From NCBI RefSeq assembly GCF_052065695.1, contig NZ_JBQHTM010000008.1:1-64000 (forward strand): a stretch of DNA of 64,000 bases, written 5' to 3'. The position numbers and the translations under genes are program-made. Every line of letters begins with the position of its first letter. Position 1 is the stretch's first letter. A model generated the notes under the pieces. It had not been told where the DNA came from and did no database searches. It was given only the letters and a program-made list of their open reading frames with translations. This document shows, in pieces, positions 17,155 to 29,097 of the stretch. The DNA is from Intestinimonas sp052065695 (GTDB taxonomy: Bacteria > Bacillota > Clostridia > Oscillospirales > Oscillospiraceae).

Positions 17155-18777
17155 TCAAATCATCCCGAAGTGCTTTAATGCCTCCATAATCGCCTTTTCC
17201 TTCTCTGGCGGGCATTGGGGCTGCTTAGATTCCTCAGACTTCGGCTTGTTGTAATTCTCCCGCTCAATAATGCCGCATTTCTGCTTCACCTGTGCGATAT
17301 ACAAATTGCTTACCTTCAAACCACTATGTTCCAGTACATAATCTTTGATCTCTTGATAGGTAGCCTTTTTCTCCGCAGCCGTCAAATCCAGCTCATCCAT
17401 ATCCAGCTCAACTTCGATATGCTGCGTCGATTTTAGTTTGGACAATAAGCATACTGTCTCCACGTGGGCGGTGCGGGGGAACATGTCCACCGCCACGGCG
17501 GTCTGGGCGGCGTAGCCCAGCTCCGCAAATCGGGCCAGGTCTCGGGCCAGGGTGGCCGGGTCGCAGGAGACGTAGACCACCCGCTCGGGGGCCATCTGGG
17601 CGATGGAGGCCACCACCTCCGGGGCCAGGCCCTTCCGGGGCGGGTCCACGCAGATGACGTCCGGCCGCAGACCCTCGGCGGCCAGCCGGGCGGCGGTGTC
17701 GGCGGCGTCGCCGCAGAAGAACTCGGCGTTGGTGATGCCGTTGCGCATGGCGTTGGCCTTGGCATCCTCCACGGCGGAGGGGACGATCTCCGCCCCGATG
17801 ACCCGCCCGGCGTGGCGAGCCATGGCCAGGGAGATGGTGCCGATGCCGCAGTAGAGGTCCACCACCGTCTCGGTGCCGGTAAGCCTTGCCAGCTCCACTG
17901 CCTTGCCGTAGAGGACCTCGCACTGGTCCCGGTTCACCTGGTAGAAGGAGGGCACCGAGATGCGGAAGGTGAGGCCGCAGAGGGTGTCCTCCAGAAAGTC
18001 CTGCCCCCACAGGGTGCGCAGCTCTTTGCCCAGCACCACGTTAGTCCGCTCCTTATTCACGGACAGCACCACCCCGGCCAGCTCCGGGGCGGCGGACCGG
18101 AGGGCCTCCACCAACTCCCGCTCGTGGGGCAGCCGGTCCCCGTTGACCACCAGGCAGCACAGGGCCTGGGTCCGGGAAAAGCGGACGAAGAGATGGCGCA
18201 CCAGTCCGGCGTGGGCCTTCTCGTCATAGGCGGGGACGGCATACTCCGCCATCCACCGCCGGACGGCGTGGGCCAGGGAGGAGGCGGTCTCCGGCTGGAG
18301 GAGGCAGTCGTCCACGTTCACCACATCGTGGCTCCGGGCCCGGAAGAAGCCGATCTTGGGCCCGTCCTTCCCCGCGGCCACCGGCAGCTGCACCTTATTT
18401 CGATAACGCTGTGTATTTTCCGCCCCCAATATCACAGAAACCGCCAGGTCCAGACCCCCTACCCGGCGGATGGCGTCCTCCACCCGGCGGCGCTTGGCCT
18501 CCAGCTCGGCGGGGTAGCTCATGTGCCGGAACTGGCAGCCGCCGCACCTGGGGTACTGGGGACAGTCGGGGTCGATGCGGTCCGGGGAGGGCGTCCTGAC
18601 CCCCGCCGCCTTGCCCCAGATGGCGGAGCGGCCCACCTTTAAAATGAGGGTGTCGCACACCTCGCCGGGGAGGCCGCCGGAGACAAAGACCACCTGGCCG
18701 TCCAGATGGGCGATGCCCTCACCGTTGAGACCGATGGACTCGATGGTCAGGGGCAGAATGTCATTTTTCTTGGGCAT
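17155..18777 (-). CDS. rlmD: 23S rRNA (uracil-5-)-methyltransferase RlmD with element-derived tail
   Basis: The 540-residue product methylates 23S rRNA uridine with SAM. A TRAM-like barrel opens the protein, followed by CPQYPRCGGCQFRHM iron-sulfur cysteines, VVDLYCGIGTISLAMA as SAM site, CVDPPRKGL, and SCDPATLARDL with the catalytic cysteine. Native proteins of the family end soon after FPRTAHVETV. Here about 95 further residues, AT-rich in code, come from the mobile element (from about 17452 leftward). They are rich in charged residues, with a YIAQVKQKCGIIERENYN segment. ATG at 18777 follows GAGGTG. The catalytic core is complete, so the enzyme is probably active. Confidence 0.92.
   Translation of the reverse strand: MPKKNDILPLTIESIGLNGEGIAHLDGQVVFVSGGLPGEVCDTLILKVGRSAIWGKAAGVRTPSPDRIDPDCPQYPRCGGCQFRHMSYPAELEAKRRRVEDAIRRVGGLDLAVSVILGAENTQRYRNKVQLPVAAGKDGPKIGFFRARSHDVVNVDDCLLQPETASSLAHAVRRWMAEYAVPAYDEKAHAGLVRHLFVRFSRTQALCCLVVNGDRLPHERELVEALRSAAPELAGVVLSVNKERTNVVLGKELRTLWGQDFLEDTLCGLTFRISVPSFYQVNRDQCEVLYGKAVELARLTGTETVVDLYCGIGTISLAMARHAGRVIGAEIVPSAVEDAKANAMRNGITNAEFFCGDAADTAARLAAEGLRPDVICVDPPRKGLAPEVVASIAQMAPERVVYVSCDPATLARDLARFAELGYAAQTAVAVDMFPRTAHVETVCLLSKLKSTQHIEVELDMDELDLTAAEKKATYQEIKDYVLEHSGLKVSNLYIAQVKQKCGIIERENYNKPKSEESKQPQCPPEKEKAIMEALKHFGMI
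17452..17463. other. Putative attachment site, right junction in rlmD
   Basis: TACTGTCTCCAC repeats the left-end TACCGTCTCCAC (2376-2387) in the same orientation. It encodes V-E-T-V near the RlmD C-terminus. Base composition changes sharply here, from AT-rich on the left to very GC-rich on the right. Confidence 0.65.
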
Positions 18778-18792
18778 GGGGGAACACCTCAT

Positions 18793-19584
18793 TTAAGATG
18801 GGATGGGCGAGACGGCCAGCAGGTCCTGGAGGTCGGCGTAGGGGAGGGTGAACTCCAGCAGGCCGGCGGCGTAGGGGGCCAGAGTGTCGGGCTGGTAGTA
18901 GATCACCAGGCCCTGGTCGCTGAGATAGAAGTAGGTGTCGTTGAGCTCGGCCTCCAGGACCGCCCGGGAATAGCCGGCGTCAGCCCCCTTTTGCTCCAGC
19001 AGGTCCAGCACCCGGGTGCGGCCGGCGTCGGGGTCGGTGAAACAGTCGTCCAGGGCCAGCTTCTCTCCGGTGGAGAGGTCAAAGGTCTCGGAGAACTGGA
19101 AGTTGGAGGGGTGGGCCGCGCCGGTGACCGAGTTGGCGTAGTAGCTGCGAACGATGCTGACCAGGTCTTCGGTCTGGAGGGTAAGGCGGTAGCTCATGGA
19201 CTCACCGTAGGGCAGGAAGTCCTCCCCCATGGCCTGGGCCACCTCGTAGTCTCCGGCGGCGTAGCCGGCCAGCTCGGAGGCGTCGCTCAGGTAGGCCATG
19301 CCCTCGGCGGCGTAGTAGTCCTGGATCTTCTGCCAGGCGGGTACCGCACTGGCATTCTCAATGTCGGGGAACACATAGTCTACCGACATGACCACCGTGC
19401 CGTCGTCGGCGGTGAAGTCCTTGGCAAAGGTCTGGTCGGTCCACACCAGCTCCAGAGGGGCGGTCTCCTCCGGTGCCGAAAACTCCACAAGGGCAGGGGT
19501 GGGGGTGGCCTGGGGCTCTGCCGGAGCGCAGGCGGCCAGGGTGAGGACCAGGGCTGAGGCGAGCAGCAAGGGTCTAGCGCGCAT
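18793..19584 (-). CDS. DUF3298-like lipoprotein
   Basis: The 263-residue product starts MRARPLLLASALVLTLAACAP, a lipoprotein signal with the LAAC lipobox, so it should be anchored outside the cell membrane. The mature part has the DUF3298/RsiV-like layout: paired SVDYVFP...W..I..YY segments, then YYANSVTGAAHP.....F..STGEKLALDDCF, and a C-terminal half ending LPYADLQDLL. These domains are found in extracytoplasmic sensors and lysozyme-binding anti-sigma factors, but no sigma gene is adjacent. ATG at 19584 has AAGGAAGG 5 nt upstream. Function is unproven. Confidence 0.75.
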   Translation of the reverse strand: MRARPLLLASALVLTLAACAPAEPQATPTPALVEFSAPEETAPLELVWTDQTFAKDFTADDGTVVMSVDYVFPDIENASAVPAWQKIQDYYAAEGMAYLSDASELAGYAAGDYEVAQAMGEDFLPYGESMSYRLTLQTEDLVSIVRSYYANSVTGAAHPSNFQFSETFDLSTGEKLALDDCFTDPDAGRTRVLDLLEQKGADAGYSRAVLEAELNDTYFYLSDQGLVIYYQPDTLAPYAAGLLEFTLPYADLQDLLAVSPIPS

Positions 19585-19751
19585 AGGGACCTTCCTTTCT
19601 GTCTTGGGGCGTGGGGCGTCGATCTGGCAACATTGTACCACAGCCCCCCGCCGCCCGGCTACCTTATTTTGAAAAAGCCCTTCCGCACAGGACGGGCCCC
19701 GGCGGCGGCGGGGGATTTGTTCACAATTTTCTCTTTTTTCTTCCGGCCGGG

Positions 19752-19762
19752 TATGATATACT
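19752..19762 (+). promoter_or_regulatory. Possible secA -10 region
   Basis: Overlapping TATGAT (19752-19757) and TATACT (19757-19762) stand about 41-51 bp before the secA start. The matching -35 hexamers (TTCTCT or TTTTTT) are poor, so the promoter is tentative. Confidence 0.35.
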
Positions 19763-19802
19763 AAACTGATTCCAGAACCAATTAGGAAAGGTGTACGATA
19801 AA

Positions 19803-22549
<2,747 letters not shown>

Positions 22550-22571
<22 letters not shown>

Positions 22572-22885
22572 CCTGCAAAGGCACCCGCGCAGCGGGGACG
22601 GCGGTCACGCCGTTCAAGCGTTTTCACCGCCAGGTGAAAACCTTGGGCCGGGGCGGATTCACTCCGCCCCGGCTGAGTGAAAGAATGGGGTTCCCGCGGG
22701 GCCTGCCCCGTGGGGAAGTGCCACTCCGAGCCGGAGTAACCCGCAAAGGCACCCGCGCAGCGGGGACGGCGGTCACGCCGTTCAAGCGTTTTCACCGCAG
22801 GTGAAAACCTTGGGCCGGGGCGGATTCACTTCGCCCCGGCTGAGTGAAAGAATGGGGTCCCCACGGGGCCTGCCCCGTGGGGGAC
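22550..22885. repeat. Tandem 168-bp structured repeat, two copies
   Basis: Copy 1 spans about 22550-22717 and copy 2 about 22718-22885. Copy 1 begins inside the last codons of secA, and copy 2 repeats that segment as GTGCCACTCCGAGCCGGAGTAA-like sequence. Each copy holds three hairpins: GTTTTCACC/GGTGAAAAC, a GC-rich stem CCGGGGCGGA/TCCGCCCCGG, and CCCCACGGGGC/GCCCCGTGGGG in copy 2. It fills the secA-pgeF gap and looks like a REP-type intergenic element. The small open frames inside it are not supported as genes. Confidence 0.75.
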
Positions 22886-22917
22886 AAGTCCCCTTTGGTC
22901 CAGAAAGGAGTACCTCT

Positions 22918-23727
22918 TTGGATATCCACGACAAGATCAGCGCCGGCGTTACCTACCTGTCGGCGGAGGCCTTTGAGCACGCCGGCGGGGTGGTCCACGG
23001 CTTCTCCACCCGGCTGGGCGGCGTGAGCACCGGCATCTATGAGAGCCTCAACCTGGGCTCCACCCGGGGCGACGACCCTGAGCACGTCCGGGAGAACTAC
23101 CGCCGGTTCTTTACCGCCGTGGGAGCTGACCTGAGCACGGTGGCCATGACCAATCAGGTCCACAGCGATGTGGTCCGGCCCGTGACCACCGCCGACATCA
23201 AGGCCGGCCTGCTGGACCCGGAGCCCTACGAGGCCGACGGCCTGGTCACCGATATCCCCGGCGTGGCCCTGGTCATCTTCAGCGCCGACTGCCTGCCCGT
23301 CCTCCTCTATGACCCGGTCCGCCGGGTCATCGCCGCCGTCCACGCCGGCTGGCGGGGCACCGCCGCCGGCATCGTGGAGCGGGCGGTGGAGAAAATGGCC
23401 TTCTACGGCTGCTGCCCGGAGGACATCCTGGCCGCCATCGGCCCCGGCATCTCCCGGTGCTGCTTCGAGACCCACGAGGATGTACCCAACGCCATGACTG
23501 CCGCCCTGGGCGTCCGGGCCACCCCCTTTCTCTCCCCCATCGAGAACGGCAAGTTCAAGGTGGACCTGAAGGGCATCAACGCCATGCGCCTGGAACGGGT
23601 CGGCCTGCGCCCGGAGCACATCTCCGTCACCGCCGACTGCACCGCCTGCCTGCCTGAAAAGTACTGGTCCCACCGGATCACCGGTGGCGTCCGGGGCAGC
23701 CAGGCCGCCGTCATTCAGCTTTTATAA
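22918..23727 (+). CDS. pgeF: PgeF/YfiH-type purine nucleoside phosphorylase (multicopper-like fold)
   Basis: The 269-residue product belongs to the YfiH/DUF152 family, zinc enzymes that cleave purine nucleosides or correct peptidoglycan precursors. Seen are TRLGGVSTGIYESLNLG near the start, QVHSDVV, SADCLPVLLYDP, AAVHAGWRGTAAGIVE and ISRCCFETHEDV, which carry the metal-binding His and Cys residues. The start chosen is TTG at 22918, because AAAGGAG lies 7 nt upstream and the upstream open frame is only repeat sequence. A strong terminator follows at 23731. Confidence 0.9.
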   Translation: MDIHDKISAGVTYLSAEAFEHAGGVVHGFSTRLGGVSTGIYESLNLGSTRGDDPEHVRENYRRFFTAVGADLSTVAMTNQVHSDVVRPVTTADIKAGLLDPEPYEADGLVTDIPGVALVIFSADCLPVLLYDPVRRVIAAVHAGWRGTAAGIVERAVEKMAFYGCCPEDILAAIGPGISRCCFETHEDVPNAMTAALGVRATPFLSPIENGKFKVDLKGINAMRLERVGLRPEHISVTADCTACLPEKYWSHRITGGVRGSQAAVIQLL

Positions 23728-23730
23728 CTC

Positions 23731-23775
23731 AAAAGAGCGAAAAGAGGGATATTGTTCTCCGCTTTTCGCTCTTTT
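23731..23775 (+). terminator. Terminator after pgeF
   Basis: AAAAGAGCGAAAAG (23731-23744) pairs perfectly with CTTTTCGCTCTTTT (23762-23775). Confidence 0.85.
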
Positions 23776-23804
23776 CCATACCTATCACTTATCAGGAGCC
23801 GCCT

Positions 23805-25337
23805 ATGAAACCATCCCGCCTGTTTGCACTGGTCCTCGCACTGGCCCTGCTCTCCGGCTGCGGCGCCCCTCCGCCGGAGGTCACCCCCACCCCCTCCCCC
23901 ACGCCCGAGACTGTGGAGGCGTCAAGCACCGTTTTTACCCTCCCCCGCACCACCGCCAGCCTCCACCCCATCCTGAGCACCGACAAGGTGAACGTGTCCC
24001 TGGCCGGCCTCATCTGGGAGGGGCTCTTCGAGCTGGACCGGACCTTCTCCCCCCAGCCCCGGCTGTGCCAGAGCTACGCCGTCAGCGCCGACGGCCTCAC
24101 CTGGACCTTCCGCCTGCGCACCGGCGTCACCTTCTCCGACGGCTCCCCCCTCACCGCCACCGACGTGGTGTCCTCCCTCCAGCTGGCCCAGAGCCCCCAG
24201 TCCCGCTTCGCCGGGCGGCTGGACGATGTGACCTCCATCTCCGAGCAGGAGGGGGCCGTGATGCTCACCCTGCACACCCCCAACGGCGCCCTGCCCGCCC
24301 TGCTGGACATCCCCGTGGTGAAGGCGGGCTCCGACGAGGTGCCCCTGGGGACGGGGCCCTACCGGCTCACCGAGACCGAGGGGGGCGCCGTGCTCACCGC
24401 CCGCACCGACTGGTGGCGGAACCTGAATCTTCCGGCGGAGACCATCCCCCTGGTGACCATCCAGGCCGCCGACGACCTCATCTCCGCCTTCGACACTGAG
24501 GATATCTCCCTGGTCACCGCCGACCTCACCGGCACCTGCACCCTGGGCTTTGCCGGCGACCACGCGGTGTGGGACTACCCCACCACCACCATGGTCTACA
24601 TCGGCTACAACTGCAAAAGCGGCCCCTGCGCCAACGCCGCCATCCGCCGGGCCCTGGACCGGGCCTGGGACCGGAACACCGTGGCGGTGGCCCTCTACTC
24701 CCGCCACGCCCAGGCCGCCGCCCTGCCCCTCCACCCGGACTGCGCCGACTACGACGACACCCTGGCCCAGCGGCGGGACTACTCCCCCCAGGTCTTTACC
24801 CAGCTTCTGGAGGAGGCGGGCTGCACCCAGGGGGAGGACGGCCTCTGGTACCAGGGCCGGCGGCCCCTCTCCCTCACCTTCGTGGTGAACACCGACAACA
24901 CCTTCCGGCTGTCGGCGGCGGAGTACCTGGCCGATGAGCTCACCCGTTCCGGCGTCCAGGTGGAGCTGCAAAAGCTGGAGTGGAACGAGTACCAGCAGGC
25001 CCTCACCGCCGGCTCCTTCGACCTCTACCTGGGGGCCACCACCCTGTCCGCCGACTTTGACCCCGCCCCCCTTCTCGCCGCCGGCGGCGCCCTGAACTTC
25101 GGCGGCTACTGGAACGCCAACACCCTGACCCTGCTCTCCGCCTGGCAGGCGGCCTCCGGCGCCCCCCGTAAGACCGCCGCTCAGGCCCTCTGGTCCGACC
25201 TGGAGACCCAGGTCCCCTTCTCCACCCTTTGCTTCAAGAACCAGTCCGTGCTCACCCAGTGGGGGACGGTCACCGGCCTCACCCCCACCCAGCAGAACCC
25301 CTTTTACGGCATAGAGAACTGGCGCTTCGGGTCCTGA
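23805..25337 (+). CDS. Family 5 peptide/nickel-type ABC substrate-binding lipoprotein (orphan)
   Basis: The 510-residue product starts MKPSRLFALVLALALLSGCGAPP, a lipoprotein signal with LSGC lipobox. A proline/threonine linker follows, then the SBP family 5 fold: LIWEGLFELD, SYAVSADGLTWTFRLRTGVTFSDG in pieces, LTATDVV, GTGPYRLTE, and a second lobe with AIRRALDRAWDR and a Y.....LYLGATTLSADFDP region. It would bind peptides or similar ligands outside the membrane. No permease or ATPase genes adjoin, so it must share a transporter or act as a sensor. It lies just upstream of purL, but no shared role is evident. Confidence 0.85.
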   Translation: MKPSRLFALVLALALLSGCGAPPPEVTPTPSPTPETVEASSTVFTLPRTTASLHPILSTDKVNVSLAGLIWEGLFELDRTFSPQPRLCQSYAVSADGLTWTFRLRTGVTFSDGSPLTATDVVSSLQLAQSPQSRFAGRLDDVTSISEQEGAVMLTLHTPNGALPALLDIPVVKAGSDEVPLGTGPYRLTETEGGAVLTARTDWWRNLNLPAETIPLVTIQAADDLISAFDTEDISLVTADLTGTCTLGFAGDHAVWDYPTTTMVYIGYNCKSGPCANAAIRRALDRAWDRNTVAVALYSRHAQAAALPLHPDCADYDDTLAQRRDYSPQVFTQLLEEAGCTQGEDGLWYQGRRPLSLTFVVNTDNTFRLSAAEYLADELTRSGVQVELQKLEWNEYQQALTAGSFDLYLGATTLSADFDPAPLLAAGGALNFGGYWNANTLTLLSAWQAASGAPRKTAAQALWSDLETQVPFSTLCFKNQSVLTQWGTVTGLTPTQQNPFYGIENWRFGS

Positions 25338-25383
25338 CCCGGCGCCCTTACCCCACAGATACATAATGAGGGAGGAACCACCA

Positions 25384-28300
25384 ATGGGAGACGTATTTCG
25401 CTGTTTCGTGGAAAAAAAGCCTGGCTTTGACGGAGCCGCCCGGGCCCTGTGCCGGGAGCTCACCGAGGCCGTGGGCGTCCGGGGCCTTACGGGGCTCCGG
25501 GTGCTCAACCGCTACGACGTGGAGGGCGTGACGGACCAGGTCTACGCCGCCGCCCGGACCTCCGTCTTCTCCGAGCCCCAGGTGGACGCGGTGTACGACG
25601 AGGTCTGTCCCCTGCCCCAGGAGCCCCACACCGTGCTGGCGGTGGAGGCCCTGCCCGGCCAGTTCGACCAGCGGGCCGATTCGGCGGCCCAGTGCATCCA
25701 GCTCATGACCGGCGGCGACCGCCCCACCGTCCGGGCCGCCACCGTGTATCTGCTGCTGGGCGCCCTCTCTGCCGAGGACGTGGAGAAGGTCCGCTCCTAC
25801 CTCATCAACCCCGTGGAGGCCCGGGAGGCCTCCATGGACAAGCCCGACACCCTGGCCCAGACCTATCCCATCCCTCAGTCCGTCCAGGTGCTGGAGGGCT
25901 TCCGTAACCTGGACGAGACCGGTCTCCAGGCCGTGCTGGAGGAGTATGGCCTGGCCATGGACCTGGCCGACCTCACCTTCTTCCAGTCTTACATGAAGAA
26001 GGAGGAGGACCGGGACCCCACCATCACCGAGCTGCGGCTGGTGGACACCTACTGGTCCGATCACTGCCGCCACACCACCTTCTCCACCCACATCGACTCC
26101 GTGGAGATCCTCTCCCCCGAGGTAAAGCGGGCCTATCACCTCTACCAGGCCGCCCGAAAGGAGGTCTACGGCGAGGAGAAGGCCAAGGCCCGGCCCGAGA
26201 CCCTGATGGATCTGGCCACCATCGCCACCAAGGTCCTCAAGAAGCGAGGCGTCCTTCAGCACCTGGACGAGAGCGAGGAGATCAACGCCTGCTCCGTCCA
26301 CGTCACCGCCAACGTGGACGGGGAGGACCAGGACTGGCTCCTCATGTTCAAGAACGAGACCCACAACCACCCCACCGAGATCGAGCCCTTCGGCGGCGCG
26401 GCCACCTGCATCGGCGGCGCCATCCGTGACCCCCTGTCCGGCCGGTCCTACGTCTACCAGGCCATGCGTGTCACCGGCTGCGGTGACCCCCGCACTCCCC
26501 TGAGCGAGACTCTGGAGGGCAAGCTGCCCCAGCGGAAGCTGTGCACCACCGCCGCGGCGGGCTACTCCTCCTACGGCAACCAGATCGGACTGGCCACCGG
26601 CCTGGTCAGCGAGATCTACCACCCCGGCTACGTGGCCAAGCACCTGGAGGTGGGCGCCGTGGTGGGCGCCGCCCCGGCCTCCAACGTGGTCCGGGAGCGC
26701 CCCGCCCCCGGCGACAAGGTCATCCTCCTGGGCGGCCGCACCGGCCGGGACGGCATCGGCGGCGCCACCGGCTCCTCCAAGAGCCACGACCTCAAGAGCC
26801 TGGACACCATGGCCTCCGAGGTCCAGAAGGGCAACGCCCCTGAGGAGCGCAAGCTCCAGCGCCTCTTCCGCAACCCCGAGGTGACCCGCCTCATCAAGCG
26901 GTGCAACGACTTCGGCGCCGGCGGCGTCAGCGTGGCGGTGGGCGAGCTGGCCGACGGCCTGGACATCGACCTGGACGCCGTGCGGAAGAAGTATGACGGC
27001 CTGGACGGCACCGAGCTGGCCATCTCCGAGAGCCAGGAGCGCATGGCCGTGGTGGTGGCCGAGGGCGACGTGGAGACCTTCATCGCCGCCGCCAGCGCCG
27101 AGAACCTGGAGGCCTACGTGGTGGCCACCGTCACCGAGTCCCCCCGGATGGTCATGCACTGGAACGGCGCCGTCATCGCCGACCTGTCCCGGGAGTTCCT
27201 CTCCTCCAACGGCGCCGACAAGCACACCACCGTGGTGGTGCCCCCGGCGGAGATGGGCCTGCCCTTCGCCGGCGCGGGCCTTCGGGAGCTGTGCTCCGAC
27301 CTGAACCTGGGCCTCCAGCGGGGCCTGGGGGAGCGCTTCGACGGCACCATCGGCGCCGCCTCGGTACTTATGCCCTTCGGCGGCAAGACCCAGACCACCC
27401 CCACCCAGGCCATGGCCGCCCTGCTGCCCGTGGACCCGGGCCACGAGACCGACACCTGCTCCGTCATGGCCTGGGGCTTCCGCCCCCGGTGGATGGAGAA
27501 GGACCCCTTCCACGGCGCCGGCGTGTCGGTGGTGGACTCGGTGGCCAAGCTGGTGGCCGCCGGCTGCGATCCCGCCAAGGCCTACCTCTCTTTCCAGGAG
27601 TACTTCGAGAAGCTGCGCAATGACCCCGTCCGCTGGGGCAAGCCCTTCGCCGCCCTGCTGGGGGCCTTTACCGCCCAGGTGGGCCTGGGCGTGGCCGCCA
27701 TCGGCGGCAAGGACTCCATGTCCGGCTCCTTCCTGGGCCTGGACGTGCCCCCCACCCTCATCTCCTTCGCCATTGCCCCGGAGAAGGCCCAGAACGTCAT
27801 CACCCCTGAGTTCAAGGCGGCCGGCCACCCGGTCTACCTCTTCCAGCCCAAGTTCAGCGGCGACTACGGCGACCTGAAGGCCCTGTGGATGGACTTCCAC
27901 AAGCTGTGCCTGGCCGGTCACGTGAAGGCCGCCTGGGCGGTCACCGCCGGCGGCAGCGCCGAGGCCGTCATCAAGATGTCCTTCGGCAACCGCATCGGCT
28001 TCACCTCCGACGCCCGCCTGGAGCGGGACCCCTTCTGGATCACCACTCCCGGCGCCATCGTGGCCGAGTGCGACGGCCCCGTGCCCGGCGCCACCCTGCT
28101 GGGCTATACCTCCAATGAGCCCATCGTCTCCCTGCCCAACGATTCCGCCCCCATCGACGAGCTGCTCGCCGTCTCCGAGGACGTGCTGGAAAACATCTAT
28201 CCCACCCGCACCGACGCCGCCGGCGACGTGCCCACCCTCAGCTGCACCGAGCCCTCCCCCGCCGTGTGCCGCCACAAGACCGCCCGGCCCAAGGCCGTCA

Positions 28301-29085
28301 TCCCCGTCTTCCCTGGCACCAACTGCGAGTACGACACCGCCCGGGCCTGCCTCCGGGCCGGCATCGAGCCGGAGATCGTGGTGGTGCGCAACCTCAACGC
28401 CGACCTCCTGTCCCAGTCTGCCCAGGCCCTGGAGCAGGCCATCCAGAGCGCCCAGATGATCGTCCTCCCCGGCGGCTTCTCCGGCGGCGACGAGCCCGAC
28501 GGCTCGGCCAAGTTCATCTGTTCCTTCTTCCGGAATCCCCGCCTCACCGACGCCGTCCACGACCTGCTCAAAAACCGGGACGGCCTGATGCTGGGCATCT
28601 GCAACGGCTTCCAGGCCCTCATCAAGCTGGGACTGGTGCCCTACGGCGAGATCCGCCCCTCCATGGACGACAAGTGCGCCACCCTCACCTTCAATGACAT
28701 CGGCCGCCACCAGAGCCGGTACGTCACCACCCGGGTGGCCAGCGTCCGCTCCCCCTGGATGCTCAAGAGCCAGGTGGGCGACCTCCACGCCATCCCCATC
28801 TCCCACGGCGAGGGCAAGTTCGTGGCCCCCCAGCCCCTGCTGGACCGCCTCATCGCCAATGGCCAGGTGGCCACCCAGTATGTGGACCTCTCCGGCGAGC
28901 CCTCCATGGACATCTCCGCCAACCCCAACGGCTCTCTCTGCGCCATCGAGGGCATCTTCTCCCCCGACGGCCGGGTTTTTGGCAAGATGGGCCACTCCGA
29001 GCGCCGGGGCCAGTTCCTGGCCAAGAACATCCCCGGCGACAAGTTCCAGCCCATCTTCGAGAGCGGCGCCGCCTACTTCGCGTAA
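25384..29085 (+). CDS. purL: Phosphoribosylformylglycinamidine synthase, fused PurL/PurQ type
   Basis: The 1233-residue enzyme makes FGAM from FGAR, ATP and glutamine in purine synthesis. It is the single-chain clostridial form: N-terminal PurS-like part, two AIR-synthase-type halves (TYWSDHCRHTTF, LMFKNETHNHPTEIEPFGGAATCIGG in pieces, SESQERMAVVV), and a C-terminal glutaminase with VFPGTNCEYD, LPGGFSGGDE and the nucleophile cysteine in LGICNGFQ, then ISHGEGKF. ATG at 25384 follows GGGAGG at about 9 nt. A large antisense open frame is only a product of high GC. A 156-residue gene follows 12 bp later. Confidence 0.97.
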   Translation: MGDVFRCFVEKKPGFDGAARALCRELTEAVGVRGLTGLRVLNRYDVEGVTDQVYAAARTSVFSEPQVDAVYDEVCPLPQEPHTVLAVEALPGQFDQRADSAAQCIQLMTGGDRPTVRAATVYLLLGALSAEDVEKVRSYLINPVEAREASMDKPDTLAQTYPIPQSVQVLEGFRNLDETGLQAVLEEYGLAMDLADLTFFQSYMKKEEDRDPTITELRLVDTYWSDHCRHTTFSTHIDSVEILSPEVKRAYHLYQAARKEVYGEEKAKARPETLMDLATIATKVLKKRGVLQHLDESEEINACSVHVTANVDGEDQDWLLMFKNETHNHPTEIEPFGGAATCIGGAIRDPLSGRSYVYQAMRVTGCGDPRTPLSETLEGKLPQRKLCTTAAAGYSSYGNQIGLATGLVSEIYHPGYVAKHLEVGAVVGAAPASNVVRERPAPGDKVILLGGRTGRDGIGGATGSSKSHDLKSLDTMASEVQKGNAPEERKLQRLFRNPEVTRLIKRCNDFGAGGVSVAVGELADGLDIDLDAVRKKYDGLDGTELAISESQERMAVVVAEGDVETFIAAASAENLEAYVVATVTESPRMVMHWNGAVIADLSREFLSSNGADKHTTVVVPPAEMGLPFAGAGLRELCSDLNLGLQRGLGERFDGTIGAASVLMPFGGKTQTTPTQAMAALLPVDPGHETDTCSVMAWGFRPRWMEKDPFHGAGVSVVDSVAKLVAAGCDPAKAYLSFQEYFEKLRNDPVRWGKPFAALLGAFTAQVGLGVAAIGGKDSMSGSFLGLDVPPTLISFAIAPEKAQNVITPEFKAAGHPVYLFQPKFSGDYGDLKALWMDFHKLCLAGHVKAAWAVTAGGSAEAVIKMSFGNRIGFTSDARLERDPFWITTPGAIVAECDGPVPGATLLGYTSNEPIVSLPNDSAPIDELLAVSEDVLENIYPTRTDAAGDVPTLSCTEPSPAVCRHKTARPKAVIPVFPGTNCEYDTARACLRAGIEPEIVVVRNLNADLLSQSAQALEQAIQSAQMIVLPGGFSGGDEPDGSAKFICSFFRNPRLTDAVHDLLKNRDGLMLGICNGFQALIKLGLVPYGEIRPSMDDKCATLTFNDIGRHQSRYVTTRVASVRSPWMLKSQVGDLHAIPISHGEGKFVAPQPLLDRLIANGQVATQYVDLSGEPSMDISANPNGSLCAIEGIFSPDGRVFGKMGHSERRGQFLAKNIPGDKFQPIFESGAAYFA

Positions 29086-29097
29086 GGGGTATCGCCT

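Larger units (their letters stand above)
2376..17463. mobile_element. Integrative mobilizable element in the 3' end of rlmD
   Basis: About 15.1 kb bounded by the imperfect direct repeat TACYGTCTCCAC. It carries a large serine recombinase at the left end, MobV relaxase, D5-like helicase, CHC2 primase, excisionase-like and XRE regulators, a sigma-like factor, a MobV-type oriT, a defence-like operon and a DUF6061-type gene. The right end provides an in-frame tail for RlmD. The whole block is clearly AT-richer than the chromosome to its right. No type IV secretion genes are seen, so transfer would need a helper element. The limits are inferred from sequence and not tested. Confidence 0.7.
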
